Positions 28,701-37,725 of a stretch of DNA of 64,000 nt are shown piece after piece. The translations under genes and the position numbers were made by a program. The notes beneath the pieces are model-generated. The model was not told the origin of the DNA and made no database searches. It worked only from the letters and a program-made list of their open reading frames with translations. Each line of letters opens with the position of its first letter. The first letter of the stretch is position 1. Origin of the DNA: Vibrio tubiashii (lineage in GTDB: Bacteria > Pseudomonadota > Gammaproteobacteria > Enterobacterales > Vibrionaceae); the NCBI RefSeq assembly GCF_028551255.1, contig NZ_CP117031.1, positions 247,112 to 311,111 of the forward strand. The letters run 5' to 3'.

Positions 28701-31700
28701 CATCGAGTACAAACTTACCTTGAGTCGCTGGCGGCAGGTCAGTGATCGCGATTGAGTGCAGCGTATCGCCAGTGTCGACATCAGTGAAACCGAATTGACT
28801 CACCTGCATTTGATAGTGTGTATCTTCCGTGCCATGGACAAGAGTGGTTGCCGATACGGTTGGTATATCGTTGGTTCCTACGATCTTAATATCGATGACA
28901 TGATAATCACCGCCAACAGTATGCACATTGTATTGGACATGCTCCTCTTGCCCAGCAGCCAATTGCTGAATTTGGCTGTTGTTAACGGTATAAGTCCAAG
29001 AACCATCTTTGGAAATGTGAAGACCACCGTGCACGCCACTGTTAAATGGATCATGGCGTTTGCCCACATCCGTTGAGAAGGCTGATTGGTCGTGGTCAGG
29101 ATCGAGGGCACTCAGTTTACCTGATATGATCTCGACAGGCGTTGAAGAGCGATCTTCATACACATCAGGTTTTGAGGTGACTGATATCGTTGCTTTGTCA
29201 TTACTCCCTTGAACGAGCACTTCAATATGTTTAGTTGCGGTTGATCCGTCAGTCGATATCGCTGTGATATCAAAACCTTCTGCCTTGGTCTCACCTTGTT
29301 GTAGCGTATTCGCCTTTGAGTGGTCTAGGTCATAATGCCATTGCCCATTGCTATCCACATGAAGCGTACCGTAAGCGCCAACAGAGTTACCTGCGGTAAA
29401 GGTGACGTAATCTTTACTGTCGGAATCGTGCGCGAGTAGGGTGCCTGAAATAGTGGTTACCTTGTCCTCAACGGCCGTTCCTAATGCCGCCGTTAATGCG
29501 TCAGGCGTATCGATGATCACATGATCATCGGTACCTAAGATTTTGGCTGTCAGCGGGATTCGTGTGCCATCTGCGGTGATTAGAGTGATCGTATCAGTCA
29601 GTGAATCGCCATGACTCAGTGATTGAACTTCAGCGTGACTATTATCCGCACTGTAGCTCCATTTGTTGTGGCCATCGGTTGAATGAGTGAAGTTGAAGGT
29701 ACCGTGGACACCTGCAAGATTCATCGCGAAGTTTGCTGGTACCGTATGCTTAACGCCATTGACCTCTATTTGAGTAACTTTTGCTTCCGATGGCGAGTCA
29801 ATATCCTGAATATCGAGGTTTTTCCAACCTGACCATAACTCATTGGTGCTTGTCCCCGATTTTAGATGCTCTTCAGTGACAAAGTTGGAGGCGAGTGTCG
29901 GCTGCAGTGTGGCAGCATCATTGCTCGGTAACAGCGTGGTAGACGCGCCAGTGTGAGTAACGCCACCATGAGCATCTTTGACGTCATAAGTGAAATGCAC
30001 TTTACCGTTGAAATTATAGTCTGGAGTGAAGGTAAATGTACCATCTTTGTTGTCGACGAGAGTGCCGTGATCCGCATGCAGATTTGCGATAGAGAGGTGC
30101 CCGGCATCGTTAGTATCCACATCGACAGTATTTGCAAGCAACTCAGTTGTGGTGATGGTTTGTGCGAGATCTTCTTTTCCGCTGTTGAGCTGAACTTCTG
30201 AAGAGCAGTACGGGCGGTCATTGTCGCCATGAATGGTGATATGAATGTCGTGAGTGGTACCATCAGCCGATTTGATGGTGACGGTATCTGTTATTGATTC
30301 CCCTTGACCCAGATGATCAATTTTTCTACCCGTCGCGTCTTGACCTATGGAAGCGTAGTAGCTCCAATCTCCGTTACTCTGGAGAATCACATGTCCGTGT
30401 GTACCTTGGTAAGTGCCCGTTTGAGCATGGCTTTCACCAGAGTCTGGATCAACGATGTTCAAGTGGCCATCAGTGTGTATTTCATCGTTCCATATTTTAC
30501 CGATGTTTCCATGCATGTGATCTGGTGAACGATCATCGACGTAGCCGCCAGACATAGAACCGTCTGGCGCTGTATAGGTATGTCCTTCATGAACATCTCC
30601 CGTATCGCGGCCAGTGAACTGCGCAGCATCGCTAACGGCGTCAATATGCAGAGTGTTGGTTGCTTCTTGTGAATCGACATGTCCATCATTCACCGTGAAT
30701 TTGAATTGAACATCACCGTTAAAGTTTGGGGTAGGGACAAACTGAAGCTTAGTGATATCGGCGGCTGTGATGCTCTGACCTGCGGTGATGTCGTGTCCAT
30801 CGAGTACAAACTTACCTTGAGTCGCTGGTGGTAGATCAGTGATCGCGATAGAGTGCAGCGTATCGCCTGTATCGACGTCGGTGAATCCGAACTGACTCGC
30901 CTGCATTTGATAGTGTGTATCTTCCGTGCCGTTGCTTAGAACTACCTTGGTAACTGTCGGTGTGTCGTTGGTTCCGACGACATCAATATTTAAGTCGTAG
31001 GCAGTACCATCGAAGCTGTGTACTCGATAGGTAACCGTTTCAACTTGCCCTTGCGCTAGATGTTGAAGCGCCGCGTTGTCGACGCTATATCCCCAATTAC
31101 CCGCGCTATCAATTCGAAGCATGCCACCAAATGGATCGTGAAGACGAGTCTCACCAAATTGACTGTATTGGAACTTATCTTCGCCGCTGTCTGGGTCGAT
31201 GACTTGAAGTTGGCCGTTAGCTAATTCAGTCGTGGTGCCGTTGTTGTGCGTTGCATGTGGTCCATCCTCAATAACACTTCCTGTGGTTACTTCAGAGATA
31301 ATGGCTTTATCTGGGGTCGCTACGAGGGTGGTACTTGCGCCAGTGTGGGTGGTACCTCCATGCGCGTCTTTCACATCGTAGGTGAAGTGTACTTTTCCGT
31401 TGTAGTCTCTATCTGGGGTGAAAGTATAAGTTCCGTCTTTGTTGTCCAGAATAGAACCATGATTTGCGTAGAGGTTAGCCACATTTAATTGACCGATATC
31501 GTTGTGATCAACATCAATACTGTTAGCGAGTAGCTCTGCCTGAGTGATGATCTGTGGCAGGTCTTCTTTGCCAGAGTTTAGTTGTACTTCGCCAGAAACA
31601 TAAGGCGCATCGTTGTCACCGTGAATGGTGATTATTATGTCGTGACTGGTGCCATCTTTGGTTTGAATGGTAATGGTGTCAGTCAGCGTTTCCCCCGCGC

Positions 31701-34641
31701 CTAACTTGTCTATGGTTGTTCCCACGGTGGTGCTCGCGCCCTGTCTTAGCCAGTCAGTCTGACCTGCGGCAACTTTATAGTCCCAGTGACCGTCCTCGCG
31801 AAGTAACAGGTGTCCATACTGACCATGATAAGAGTAAAGTCCGCCCTGAGTATTAAATCCTGCTTCACCAGAATCAGGGTCGATAATGGATAACTGACCG
31901 CTTGTCATAAGTCCATCATGACTGATTTTAGACATACCAGGTTGCGCATAGTCAGGTGACATATCCTGACCAGCTTGGTTTTCGTGCACGCTGCCCGTAT
32001 CGACACCTGATACCTTGGCGGCGTCATTGGTGCCAGTGACGACAATCTCTAGATTTTGTGTCGAGGTTGCACCATGTTCATCCGTAACGGTGACAGGAAT
32101 GGTTAGAGTATGAGACTTACCTTGAGGAAGGTGGTTATAGCTTGCATTCGATGGATCGAAACTGTAACTACCATCCACATTAAAAGTCAGTCCATCAACG
32201 GGGTTAGCTATGGAATACGTGAGTGTTGCGCCTGTATCAATATCGTGGCCAACCATTTGTCCATTTAGCACGCTTCCACCTTCAGTCACAGAGTGCGACT
32301 GTGCATTGATGGTTGGGGCATCGTTGGTACCATGAACCGTAAGCTCTATCGTATGCGTTGTGCCATCTGCTGAGCGTATAACGGCTGAATCGTGTTTAAC
32401 TTCCCCTTGCGCTAAGTTCTGTATATTGCGGTTGTCGAGCGTATAGGTATAGTGACCGTCGCGCATGAGCAGTATGTGCCCACCGAGCTTGGTGTCGTAG
32501 CCAATACCTTGATAGGTTTGCGGACCAATATTCGGGTCAAACTGAGCCTCTCCCGCATCAGGATCTTGGATGTTTAATTTGCCGTCGTAATGCAATTGAT
32601 AGTGGGTGTCTATATACCCACTATCTTCAGTCACTCCCCTTAAGTCTGCATTGGTTTGTGCGTCGGTAATCATCGCGTTATCGGGAGCGGCGGTAAGATC
32701 GAACTTAGCCTGAGTACTGACGCTACCACCGTGGCCGTCAACTACATCATAGGTGAGTCGAATTTCACCATTGAAATCTTTGTCTGGCGTGAAGGTATAA
32801 GTGCCGTCTTTGTTGTCGACCAGATGTCCGTGAGTGGCTTGCAGATTCGTCACATGCAACACATCGCTACTATCAACATCGCTTGCGTGCGTTAGTAAAT
32901 CAGAAGCTTTTATGGTTACAGGTTGATCTTCTATTCCCGCAGGGAGCTGAGTCCACGCACTGACGATTGGTTTGTCGTTGCTACCTTGCACATCGATAAC
33001 AATTTTATGAGGGACTGTCGCTCCAGCTGAATCGGTGGCGGTGATCCAAAAGGATTCTGATTGATGCTCGCCAGCCGCGAGCTTATCCGCCGCACTACCG
33101 GTTGAATTATCGAGCTGATAGTGCCAATGACCATGGGGATCGATAGACAGTGTTCCCCATTGGCCTTGAGGTTGGTTGATTGCCCACGTAATGGTGTCGG
33201 ACTTATCTAAATCGGTTGCTGTTAGAGAGCCTGTTGCATCTGGTTTTCCTGCCGTGTTTAAGCCCTGTTCGATGATTGCGCCACTTGAGGTACCTGAGAT
33301 AGTAGGGCGGTCATTGGTGCCGTTAATGGTGACTGTGATTTGATGCGGCGTACCATCTGCCGAATGAACGGCAATCGTATCAGTAGCCGTCGAGCCTTTA
33401 CCCAAGGCTTGCACGGTTGGGTTCGTGTTATCTAAAACGTAAGTCCATGATCCGTCTTTGGCGATGGTAAATGTGCCCAGATGGCTGTTAACCTGAGAAG
33501 CTTGAAAATGGTCTTCTCCAAGGTCTGGGTCTGCTACCGCAAGCTGGCCTTGTACTTGTGTTGTTAGATCTTCTATGACCGAGCCTGCGTCTACTCCGGT
33601 AATGACCGCATTGTCATCGTTGCCACCGATCGTCATATCGATTGTTTGCGGTGTGCCGTCTTTAGTGTAAATCGTGAAACTTTCATGCAGTGAAGTGGCC
33701 CCGGTTAACGCTTGAACATTCGAAAGAGAGTTATTAACTTGATATTGCCAGTGACCGTCAGCATCAATGGTTAATACCCCATAGGTCCCAGGGATGACAT
33801 CAGGCTTCACTGAACTCTCGCCTTGATCTGGGTCTATGACATCAATTTTGCCATTTGCGTGCAACAAACCTTGTGAATCAATGTTGTGATCTTCGGTGAC
33901 GACGCCGGTTAAGTCTCCGGAAATACTTGGCGTGTCTTGCTGACCTGTAACCGGTATTTGAACAATGATGCTCGAGCCGTTGGATAGATGTAACACAAAA
34001 TGATCAGTCCCTTGTTGGTGCTGATTCAACAGAATGTATTGAGGCGATTTGGGGTTTAATACAAATGTGTATTGTCCATTTACATCGACATGCAGTTCTC
34101 CGTATGTCCCCTTTATTACTTCTGGAATAAAGGTAACCGGTAAAGTTGGCGTAGGGGGCGTGTTTGAATGAGTTGGCTGACCGTTACTTCCCGCTGAAAT
34201 GGTTGGTATAGAGACCGACGGAATATAGTGAACTTGTGGATGAGAAAGCGTCGATAAGTGATGGGAAGGGACTAAATGAGTGCTTGTCTCATGGAGAGCC
34301 TGATTTACATCTGAATGAGCGCTTGTGTGGTTTTCATTTGTTGGATTACTTTGATGAGTCGCCTCAAAAGAGGTGGTCTTTGCATGGTGATCAACGATGT
34401 TTTTGTTTGTGATACTGCTTGTCGTTGCTAGTTCTTTTTCATCGCTAAGATTGTCTGAACCCTCAGAAGCGTCTACGCGCTTAGCCAGTGATGGCAAGAT
34501 CAACATCAGAGATTGAAAAAGGGGAATGTTAACCTTGAGATGCGAATGCAGTCTGAGTTTCTTTTGTTTTCTCTCATCACTTTGCTTGTTCTTTATTTGT
34601 GTATTTTTATTATTGATTTTGACGTTATTTTTGTTAGCCAT
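22711..34641 (-). CDS. Giant VCBS/cadherin-like repeat adhesin, type I secreted
   Basis: About 3976 aa from the ATG at 34641 (MANKNN); a GTG 27 nt further up is less likely. N-terminus: Lys/Asn-rich, one hydrophobic stretch (LFQSLMLILPSLA, about residues 42-55), then a Ser/Thr/His-rich linker. I do not see the canonical LapA retention module. The body is some 25-30 VCBS, cadherin-like and tandem-95 domains (ITINGTNDxP, LTxTDxDxGE, LNVNAVND motifs) plus two bacterial Ig repeats (STDNG..VRQTDVAGN). Near the C-terminus GGNDILYIG and GGHGSDTLILG are RTX-like Ca-binding turns (+ strand 23580-23730), followed by an acidic, uncleaved secretion tail. Likely a surface adhesin for biofilm or host attachment, exported by the adjacent ABC/HlyD system. 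His-rich throughout. Probably Ca-dependent. Confidence 0.9.
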   Translation of the reverse strand: MANKNNVKINNKNTQIKNKQSDERKQKKLRLHSHLKVNIPLFQSLMLILPSLAKRVDASEGSDNLSDEKELATTSSITNKNIVDHHAKTTSFEATHQSNPTNENHTSAHSDVNQALHETSTHLVPSHHLSTLSHPQVHYIPSVSIPTISAGSNGQPTHSNTPPTPTLPVTFIPEVIKGTYGELHVDVNGQYTFVLNPKSPQYILLNQHQQGTDHFVLHLSNGSSIIVQIPVTGQQDTPSISGDLTGVVTEDHNIDSQGLLHANGKIDVIDPDQGESSVKPDVIPGTYGVLTIDADGHWQYQVNNSLSNVQALTGATSLHESFTIYTKDGTPQTIDMTIGGNDDNAVITGVDAGSVIEDLTTQVQGQLAVADPDLGEDHFQASQVNSHLGTFTIAKDGSWTYVLDNTNPTVQALGKGSTATDTIAVHSADGTPHQITVTINGTNDRPTISGTSSGAIIEQGLNTAGKPDATGSLTATDLDKSDTITWAINQPQGQWGTLSIDPHGHWHYQLDNSTGSAADKLAAGEHQSESFWITATDSAGATVPHKIVIDVQGSNDKPIVSAWTQLPAGIEDQPVTIKASDLLTHASDVDSSDVLHVTNLQATHGHLVDNKDGTYTFTPDKDFNGEIRLTYDVVDGHGGSVSTQAKFDLTAAPDNAMITDAQTNADLRGVTEDSGYIDTHYQLHYDGKLNIQDPDAGEAQFDPNIGPQTYQGIGYDTKLGGHILLMRDGHYTYTLDNRNIQNLAQGEVKHDSAVIRSADGTTHTIELTVHGTNDAPTINAQSHSVTEGGSVLNGQMVGHDIDTGATLTYSIANPVDGLTFNVDGSYSFDPSNASYNHLPQGKSHTLTIPVTVTDEHGATSTQNLEIVVTGTNDAAKVSGVDTGSVHENQAGQDMSPDYAQPGMSKISHDGLMTSGQLSIIDPDSGEAGFNTQGGLYSYHGQYGHLLLREDGHWDYKVAAGQTDWLRQGASTTVGTTIDKLGAGETLTDTITIQTKDGTSHDIIITIHGDNDAPYVSGEVQLNSGKEDLPQIITQAELLANSIDVDHNDIGQLNVANLYANHGSILDNKDGTYTFTPDRDYNGKVHFTYDVKDAHGGTTHTGASTTLVATPDKAIISEVTTGSVIEDGPHATHNNGTTTELANGQLQVIDPDSGEDKFQYSQFGETRLHDPFGGMLRIDSAGNWGYSVDNAALQHLAQGQVETVTYRVHSFDGTAYDLNIDVVGTNDTPTVTKVVLSNGTEDTHYQMQASQFGFTDVDTGDTLHSIAITDLPPATQGKFVLDGHDITAGQSITAADITKLQFVPTPNFNGDVQFKFTVNDGHVDSQEATNTLHIDAVSDAAQFTGRDTGDVHEGHTYTAPDGSMSGGYVDDRSPDHMHGNIGKIWNDEIHTDGHLNIVDPDSGESHAQTGTYQGTHGHVILQSNGDWSYYASIGQDATGRKIDHLGQGESITDTVTIKSADGTTHDIHITIHGDNDRPYCSSEVQLNSGKEDLAQTITTTELLANTVDVDTNDAGHLSIANLHADHGTLVDNKDGTFTFTPDYNFNGKVHFTYDVKDAHGGVTHTGASTTLLPSNDAATLQPTLASNFVTEEHLKSGTSTNELWSGWKNLDIQDIDSPSEAKVTQIEVNGVKHTVPANFAMNLAGVHGTFNFTHSTDGHNKWSYSADNSHAEVQSLSHGDSLTDTITLITADGTRIPLTAKILGTDDHVIIDTPDALTAALGTAVEDKVTTISGTLLAHDSDSKDYVTFTAGNSVGAYGTLHVDSNGQWHYDLDHSKANTLQQGETKAEGFDITAISTDGSTATKHIEVLVQGSNDKATISVTSKPDVYEDRSSTPVEIISGKLSALDPDHDQSAFSTDVGKRHDPFNSGVHGGLHISKDGSWTYTVNNSQIQQLAAGQEEHVQYNVHTVGGDYHVIDIKIVGTNDIPTVSATTLVHGTEDTHYQMQVSQFGFTDVDTGDTLHSIAITDLPPATQGKFVLDGNDITAGQSIATADIAKLQFVPATDFNGDVQFKFTVNDGHASSAEATNTLHIDAVGDAATISGVDTGSVTEDRNVHPSVQGNYSNKLEAQGHLTAIDPDAGESGFDYHTLISAPSHPNWAPYQSALGGELEIDQQGRWHYYIDNRKPEVQSLGAGETLTDTVTIQSKDGTPHVITLTINGTNDDPVLSVAQTTPTTGTLTETDVDANDTHTFSVVNSTGQFGSLSVDPDSGAYVYTANGSVAGMSYNAATHTYHGTDVFEVKVADNHGGESSKFITFDANGHVSVVPGQSPTISTSVPSNPLVTSTQPSLPAGTNTPPNNAVTVDLAASSDTGTSDTDNLTKDSTPTITGHTDIPYSQVTIYDGSTPIGHAMSDGSGQYSVAVSSLSNGDHNLSAKALAPSSVLPATSSILSLHVDTVVAPLQVSLTHDTGNNSSDLITSDGSLTITGQETGATVEYSTDNGNTWTSSFTPQQGSNTVSVRQTDVAGNVSASSSLTFTLDNTATAPSVSLTSDSGRSSSDNMTNVGDLSIGGIEQGATVEYSTDNGVHWRTQFTPNEGVNNVQVRQTDVAGNVSPSTSLTYTLDTQTDIRVNSAQVDQHGQGMMVQVYLPKDSEVTLLEITSDGGGAPLLVDLKTVQRQGTGTSVSHPDHQYQEFVGIDLSSLPDGHLTIRVAGTDAAGNTVTAQSSASSNYVLDTAASVSDDSNTAVEDSTTPVSGNLLSNDADATTVTTTGDIQGTYGTFHLSSDGRYTYTLNNQLSVIQQLDSTSSPLVDSIAYTARDNHGNQATAHLAISIQGTDDNHAPVVTAHSVSTDEDTTHTFSTAEFGYTDQDGDALHFITVGQLPANGLLLLNGKAVTTNQQISKADLDAGHLTFTPIHNENGANYAHFTFTANDGQQDSASATMTLNVNAVNDAATFTGDAGSITEDTSLHHNVHVTGASPITNALECTGHLVVSDVDGQGEAALDLNGQQYLNHNGSYGHFIVSSNGTWAYVGDNDNQQVQDLDNGQTLTDSVEVTSKDGTKHSITVTINGTTDKPVLHSLSDSGVQHSGPIEGNLLSGIGTHEGASGAATDTDSNAHLVLQDIQVKDPVSGYVTVTPGHPHTMVGIGTLAIEANGHYTFTPEAGFTGTVPSMVYRVGDDGGNPRGDSAQNRLTIDVTPPAQHAPTVIPQSVSSDEDQVHTFTTAEFGYSDVDQDALVHITITQLPAHGLLMLNGVVVTTNQQISKADLDAGHLTFTPVHDQSGMNYANIEFTANDGHQDSASATMILNVNAVNDDPTVGSNFKSSPEDTPLRFTKADFKYSDVDGDAMSHITITNVAHGTLSLHGHSVSVGDDIPAADISSLVFTPTPNYSSAGLNGLGAVQFTANDGHVDSKEGSIFINVAPVNDPATFNGDSTGQALEDTHTQITGTLNVTDPDGTQGFIEVTGGAGIVGSKGYGHAHIDSNGHWTYNLYNHHALVQQLKQGQTETETITVQAKDGTTHDITITITGTNDAPTVSEHSPGSSHSVSEDTNPNASGQLDINDVDGDAVSVTVDPSHNAQFGQVQLDPHTNTWTYHLNNSNPKVDALNDGETLQDTFTLLVDDGHGGQTSQQITMTINGHTDPVPYTPPTISVTVDTRNAHHVTAGITASTVQAYAHSIGQHATMASGHHEIKGHGHSDIIIVQGRLNEEAELEGGNDILYIGGRLTDKEIEGGHGSDTLILGAYTRNNAPRLHDHGEKISDGHEEMELEDIENIILGDGTVLKGHLPPNFPLATHDHYEVPVNIQAHLSSSDESVAGIRLTHLQQGLTLQSNGHNINVNGDGSYTVPANGHLVVISAHPISSGHHYFETEVTTHNSVTGVTAVTTEDLQGHIQSHVNPPPPPPPPVLHDEPDFSPLGNVQDLTVTLDDSLGKDVSLDAHTPVGGEHPTGSAAYLDALGITPAHTNTDSNQQAPADLDIVLAHVDDTVNSVTSIEETDIDMSDAHTHHVQQQAHDDKHLHNDIDGLPDLDSNN
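24870..25208 (-). repeat. Tandem-95-type domain, copy paired with 25954-26305
   Basis: About 110 codons coding for DEDxxHTFxTAEFGY..TNQQISKADLDAGHLTFTP..SASATMxLNVNAVND. It is nearly identical in large blocks to 25954-26305, which argues for a recent internal duplication. Confidence 0.75.
26953..27455 (-). repeat. Two tandem bacterial Ig-like repeats
   Basis: Two consecutive ~84-codon units each carrying GATVEYSTDNG, a Thr/Ser-Phe-Thr-Pro turn and VRQTDVAGNVS. They interrupt the VCBS array about one third of the way from the C-terminus. Confidence 0.75.
28533..28870 (-). repeat. Cadherin-like domain, copy paired with 30627-30970
   Basis: Codes for GTEDTHYQMQ.SQFGFTDVDTGDTL..KFVLDG.DITAGQSI..NTLHIDAV; the same unit recurs at 30627-30970 with only scattered changes. 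Confidence 0.75.
29920..30215 (-). repeat. VCBS-linked domain, copy paired with 31300-31600 and diverged copy near 32660-32975
   Basis: Codes for SEVQLNSGKEDL..NKDGTFTFTPDYNFNGKVHFTYDVKDAHGG.THTGASTTL. A close copy lies at 31300-31600 and a more distant one at 32660-32975. Confidence 0.75.
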
Positions 34642-35071
34642 CTTTTCATCCGTGAATCTTGGTTGCACTTTCTTAAGTAAAATACACAGATAGGGGTTTC
34701 GCTAGCTAATTAAATAATTTTTAAAGAAAAAATTTGAGAACGAGAAGGAGATACAGCTGCGTGTATCAGAGCATATAACTGGATGAAAATGGTTAACCAT
34801 ATGAGTGATCATGCGCAGACTTAGTCAACGCCTCGTATCGATAAAATTGTCATGGAGGTAGAGTGAAGGCCATTGGTGGTTTTACGATAGCACAACATAT
34901 ATATTCTATGAATTGGACTGCATTTAGTGACGTCGTGGTGAATATTTGAGTTCTGCAACTTTGAATAACTAGACTTCGATTATGATTTAACTCACGATGA
35001 GAAATTGTATCTGCGCCACTTTATCGTTTGCTCCATTTAGAACTGAACACGACACAATAATAAGGTTTTCA
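34642..35071. promoter_or_regulatory. Divergent control region of adhesin and chemoreceptor, 430 bp
   Basis: AT-rich, without a coding frame that has a ribosome site. It must hold the promoters of both the adhesin (leftward) and the chemoreceptor (rightward). No clear repeat or operator is visible by eye. Confidence 0.45.
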
Positions 35072-36958
35072 ATGTTTAAGAAACTATCACTTAAAAACAA
35101 ACTCGCGATATCAGCGAGTGCGGCCATTATCATCGGGGGATTATTGGTCGAAGCGCTTTCATTTAACGCTTCCCTAAGTCGTATGGATGCAGAGGTTGAA
35201 CAGCGCCTTGAGAGTACAACAGCCTCTTACAATCAATACGTAACGGACTGGTTACTATCAAAAGAGCGAGCCTTGACTTCACTTTCTCAAGATGTCGATA
35301 AGGCCGCCATTGTTACGCATCTCCAACAGGTCCGTCACTCGGCGGCGTTTGACAATGTATTCTTAGCCTACCCAGATGGCAGTCAAGACAATGCGAATGG
35401 TGTTGTGCTCCCACCGGGGAATGATGATCCGCGTCAGTGGGGCTGGTACATCAATGCTGTCGCAGACCCTAGCAAAGTCTTTATGGATAACCCAACCGTT
35501 GCCGCCGCGACTGGCGCCAACGTGGTCTCACTGGGTAAGGCGCTCACGCTACATGGTCAACAAGTGGTACTGGGGGCGGATGTTGAGATCACTGATATTC
35601 TAAACAGCATGGACAAAGTGATCCTTCCGGGTGACGGTTACATGTTCATTGCCAATGAGAAAGGTAATATCTTTACTCATAAGGATACTAAGCTTCTCAA
35701 CCAATCCGTTAGTCAGCTAGGTTTGGATTTTAACACGATTCAAAACGCTGCACGTAGTGGTCACGATGAGTCGATTTTAATCGGTGGGGAAGAGTATGTT
35801 CTGTATGCTCAGCAAATTGATGGGACAGCACTCACAACAGTGACCATTATCAACTACGGTTCCTTGGTCGCGCCTTTGTTTGATGCGGTATGGGGGCAAG
35901 TGTTAGCAACTGCTATTGTTGTGGTGGTGTGTACTCTTCTGTTCAACCTATTGTGTAGCATCCTATTTAGACCGTTAAATAACGTGTCTCAAGCATTAGA
36001 ACAGATAGCCAATGGTAGTGGTGACCTGACTCAGCGTATTGAAGTGGAAAGTGGTGACGAGGTAGGTCATTTGGCGCACAATTTCAATATCTTTGTGGGC
36101 AGCCTGCAACAATTGATCGGTCATATTCGTGAGCAAGCGCACCTCATCAATGAACAGTCCGACAACAACACGCAGCGTTCGAACAGCGCGGTGTCAGAGA
36201 TCCATCAACAACAGCAAGAGATCACGATGGTCGCAACCGCGGTGACGGAGTTAGCAAGTGCTACGCGAGAAATCGCCTCTCACGCAGAGCAAACTGCCCA
36301 CGCAGCTCAGGGGTCAACGGTGAGCACGAACGATGGACAGTCTTTAGTTCAACATACTAAGGGATCCATTAACAACCTAGCCACTGAGCTTTCAGAAGCG
36401 AGCTCCGTTATTAGCGAGTTGGATCGCCACGCGCAAGAGATTTCAATGGTCCTCTCAACCATTCAAGGCATTGCAGAGCAAACGAACCTGCTGGCTCTCA
36501 ACGCGGCCATTGAAGCTGCACGTGCGGGTGAGCAAGGTCGCGGTTTTGCCGTGGTGGCGGATGAAGTTCGCGTCCTATCACAGCGCACTCATGCCTCTAC
36601 CGAAGAGATCAAGGCAACGATTGATACGCTCCAACAAACTACAACGCGCGCGGTAAGCTTAATGGATAGCAGTTCTAACTTGGCCACCACGTCGGTCTCA
36701 GATGCTGACCAAGCAACGAAGGCGTTGGGCGAAATTCATGAAGCGGTTTCGTTGATCAGTGATATGGCAACGCAAATTGCGACAGCAGCTGAAGAGCAGA
36801 CACACGTCACTGGTGAGATCACGCAAAACATTGTCTCTATCAAAGATGTCGCTGATGAGCTTGTTATTAATACCCAAGACAGCTCTCAAGAATCAATCAA
36901 GCTGAAACGGCAAGCACAAGAACTGACTGACAAGGTGGCAACGTTCAAACTGTCGTAA
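35072..36958 (+). CDS. Methyl-accepting chemotaxis protein with dCache-type sensor
   Basis: Start at 35072 ([18 protein letters not shown] 8 nt upstream), not the ATG at 34997. 628 aa. Membrane helix 1 at about residues 11-30; periplasmic double-Cache-like sensor to about 275 ([32 protein letters not shown]); helix 2 about 280-305; HAMP; then the signalling hairpin with the conserved tip [34 protein letters not shown]. Ligand unknown; such sensors often bind amino or organic acids. Divergent from the adhesin gene and ended by a strong terminator. Confidence 0.93.
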   Translation: MFKKLSLKNKLAISASAAIIIGGLLVEALSFNASLSRMDAEVEQRLESTTASYNQYVTDWLLSKERALTSLSQDVDKAAIVTHLQQVRHSAAFDNVFLAYPDGSQDNANGVVLPPGNDDPRQWGWYINAVADPSKVFMDNPTVAAATGANVVSLGKALTLHGQQVVLGADVEITDILNSMDKVILPGDGYMFIANEKGNIFTHKDTKLLNQSVSQLGLDFNTIQNAARSGHDESILIGGEEYVLYAQQIDGTALTTVTIINYGSLVAPLFDAVWGQVLATAIVVVVCTLLFNLLCSILFRPLNNVSQALEQIANGSGDLTQRIEVESGDEVGHLAHNFNIFVGSLQQLIGHIREQAHLINEQSDNNTQRSNSAVSEIHQQQQEITMVATAVTELASATREIASHAEQTAHAAQGSTVSTNDGQSLVQHTKGSINNLATELSEASSVISELDRHAQEISMVLSTIQGIAEQTNLLALNAAIEAARAGEQGRGFAVVADEVRVLSQRTHASTEEIKATIDTLQQTTTRAVSLMDSSSNLATTSVSDADQATKALGEIHEAVSLISDMATQIATAAEEQTHVTGEITQNIVSIKDVADELVINTQDSSQESIKLKRQAQELTDKVATFKLS

Positions 36959-36976
36959 AGAAGGTCAGCATTCACA

Positions 36977-37009
36977 AACGGCGAGGCACGAAGCCTCGCC
37001 GTTTTTTTT
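36977..37009 (+). terminator. Rho-independent terminator of the chemoreceptor gene
   Basis: Perfect 11-bp stem (AACGGCGAGGC / GCCTCGCCGTT) with loop ACGAA-like and TTTTTTTT behind it, 18 nt after the stop codon. Confidence 0.95.
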
Positions 37010-37525
37010 GGAGAAATATTGTCCCGATGGCTAGAGTCAGCCAGAAATCGCGCACCTACTTCGAATTTGGGGTTGATAGTTAAAGCGTTTTGGCAGTCGT
37101 TGTGAACAACTAATCGCTCCGAATGCGTGTGCCAGTTCTGCGCCAGCTCGTTTTTGTTCCAAGCGGCGTTAGAGTAGACGTTTGATGCGCATGGATAGCC
37201 TGTTTTCCCCCATCCAATCTAATGCCACTACCGCTCTTTGGTTGACCAAAATGTCAAGCAAGGTATGCCCTGGTGAAACAACGAGCAGATGCATGAAGCC
37301 CTAGTAACATGAGCTCGGTAGGGCGCCTCGATAATCGGCAGGAATTTGCAACAGCTCTGCTCTATGTCGCAGTCGGTGACTGATTCACACTCTTGTTTGC
37401 CCCTTGAACTGCGCCACACCGACGGATGACCAACGTGACGTCTCCCAATCATCTTGTCTGTGGTTGGTTATTGATTGCTTCTTGTGCAGGGAACGCCCAT
37501 ATCTGAAGAACGTCAGTTTTATTTT
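37010..37525. other. Intergenic stretch, about 515 bp
   Basis: No intact gene. The minus strand at about 37050-37260 holds short protein-like runs (ILVNQRAVVALDWMGENRL, then stop, then RRLEQKRAGAELAHAFG) that may be remnants of an unidentified gene. Confidence 0.3.
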
Positions 37526-37711
37526 CTGCTACTATGATAACAAACCTGGCTCTATTTCTCATATATTTGTTACTATAGTATCAATATTAGCCTGACGCAG
37601 CGACGATTCTTGTAAAGGTGTCAATGAAGAAACCATTGGTCGTCTCTTTAAATTGCCATAATAATAGCAATTAATCCGTTTTTTGTGATAAAATTAATAC
37701 TATAGTAGCAA
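37526..37711. promoter_or_regulatory. Four-site operator array upstream of hipB
   Basis: Four 18-bp near-palindromes with half-sites TTGYTA/TARCAA: 37526-37543, 37567-37584 (TTGTTACTATAGTATCAA), 37653-37670 and 37694-37711 (core TACTATAGTA again). Within each pair the spacing is exactly 41 bp. The last site ends 14 nt before the hipB ATG. Most likely HipB autoregulatory sites. Confidence 0.75.
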
Positions 37712-37725
37712 TTTAAGAGGCGTGT

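Noticed and set aside
22711..34641. Many open frames on the strand opposite the adhesin (for example 27068-27436, 23608-24177)
   Set aside because: They are mirror frames of the repeat-coding sequence, lack ribosome sites and their repetition follows the adhesin domains.
22711..34641. Regular repeats considered as a CRISPR array
   Set aside because: Unit length is about 300 bp, copies are diverged, and the whole stretch is one open reading frame.
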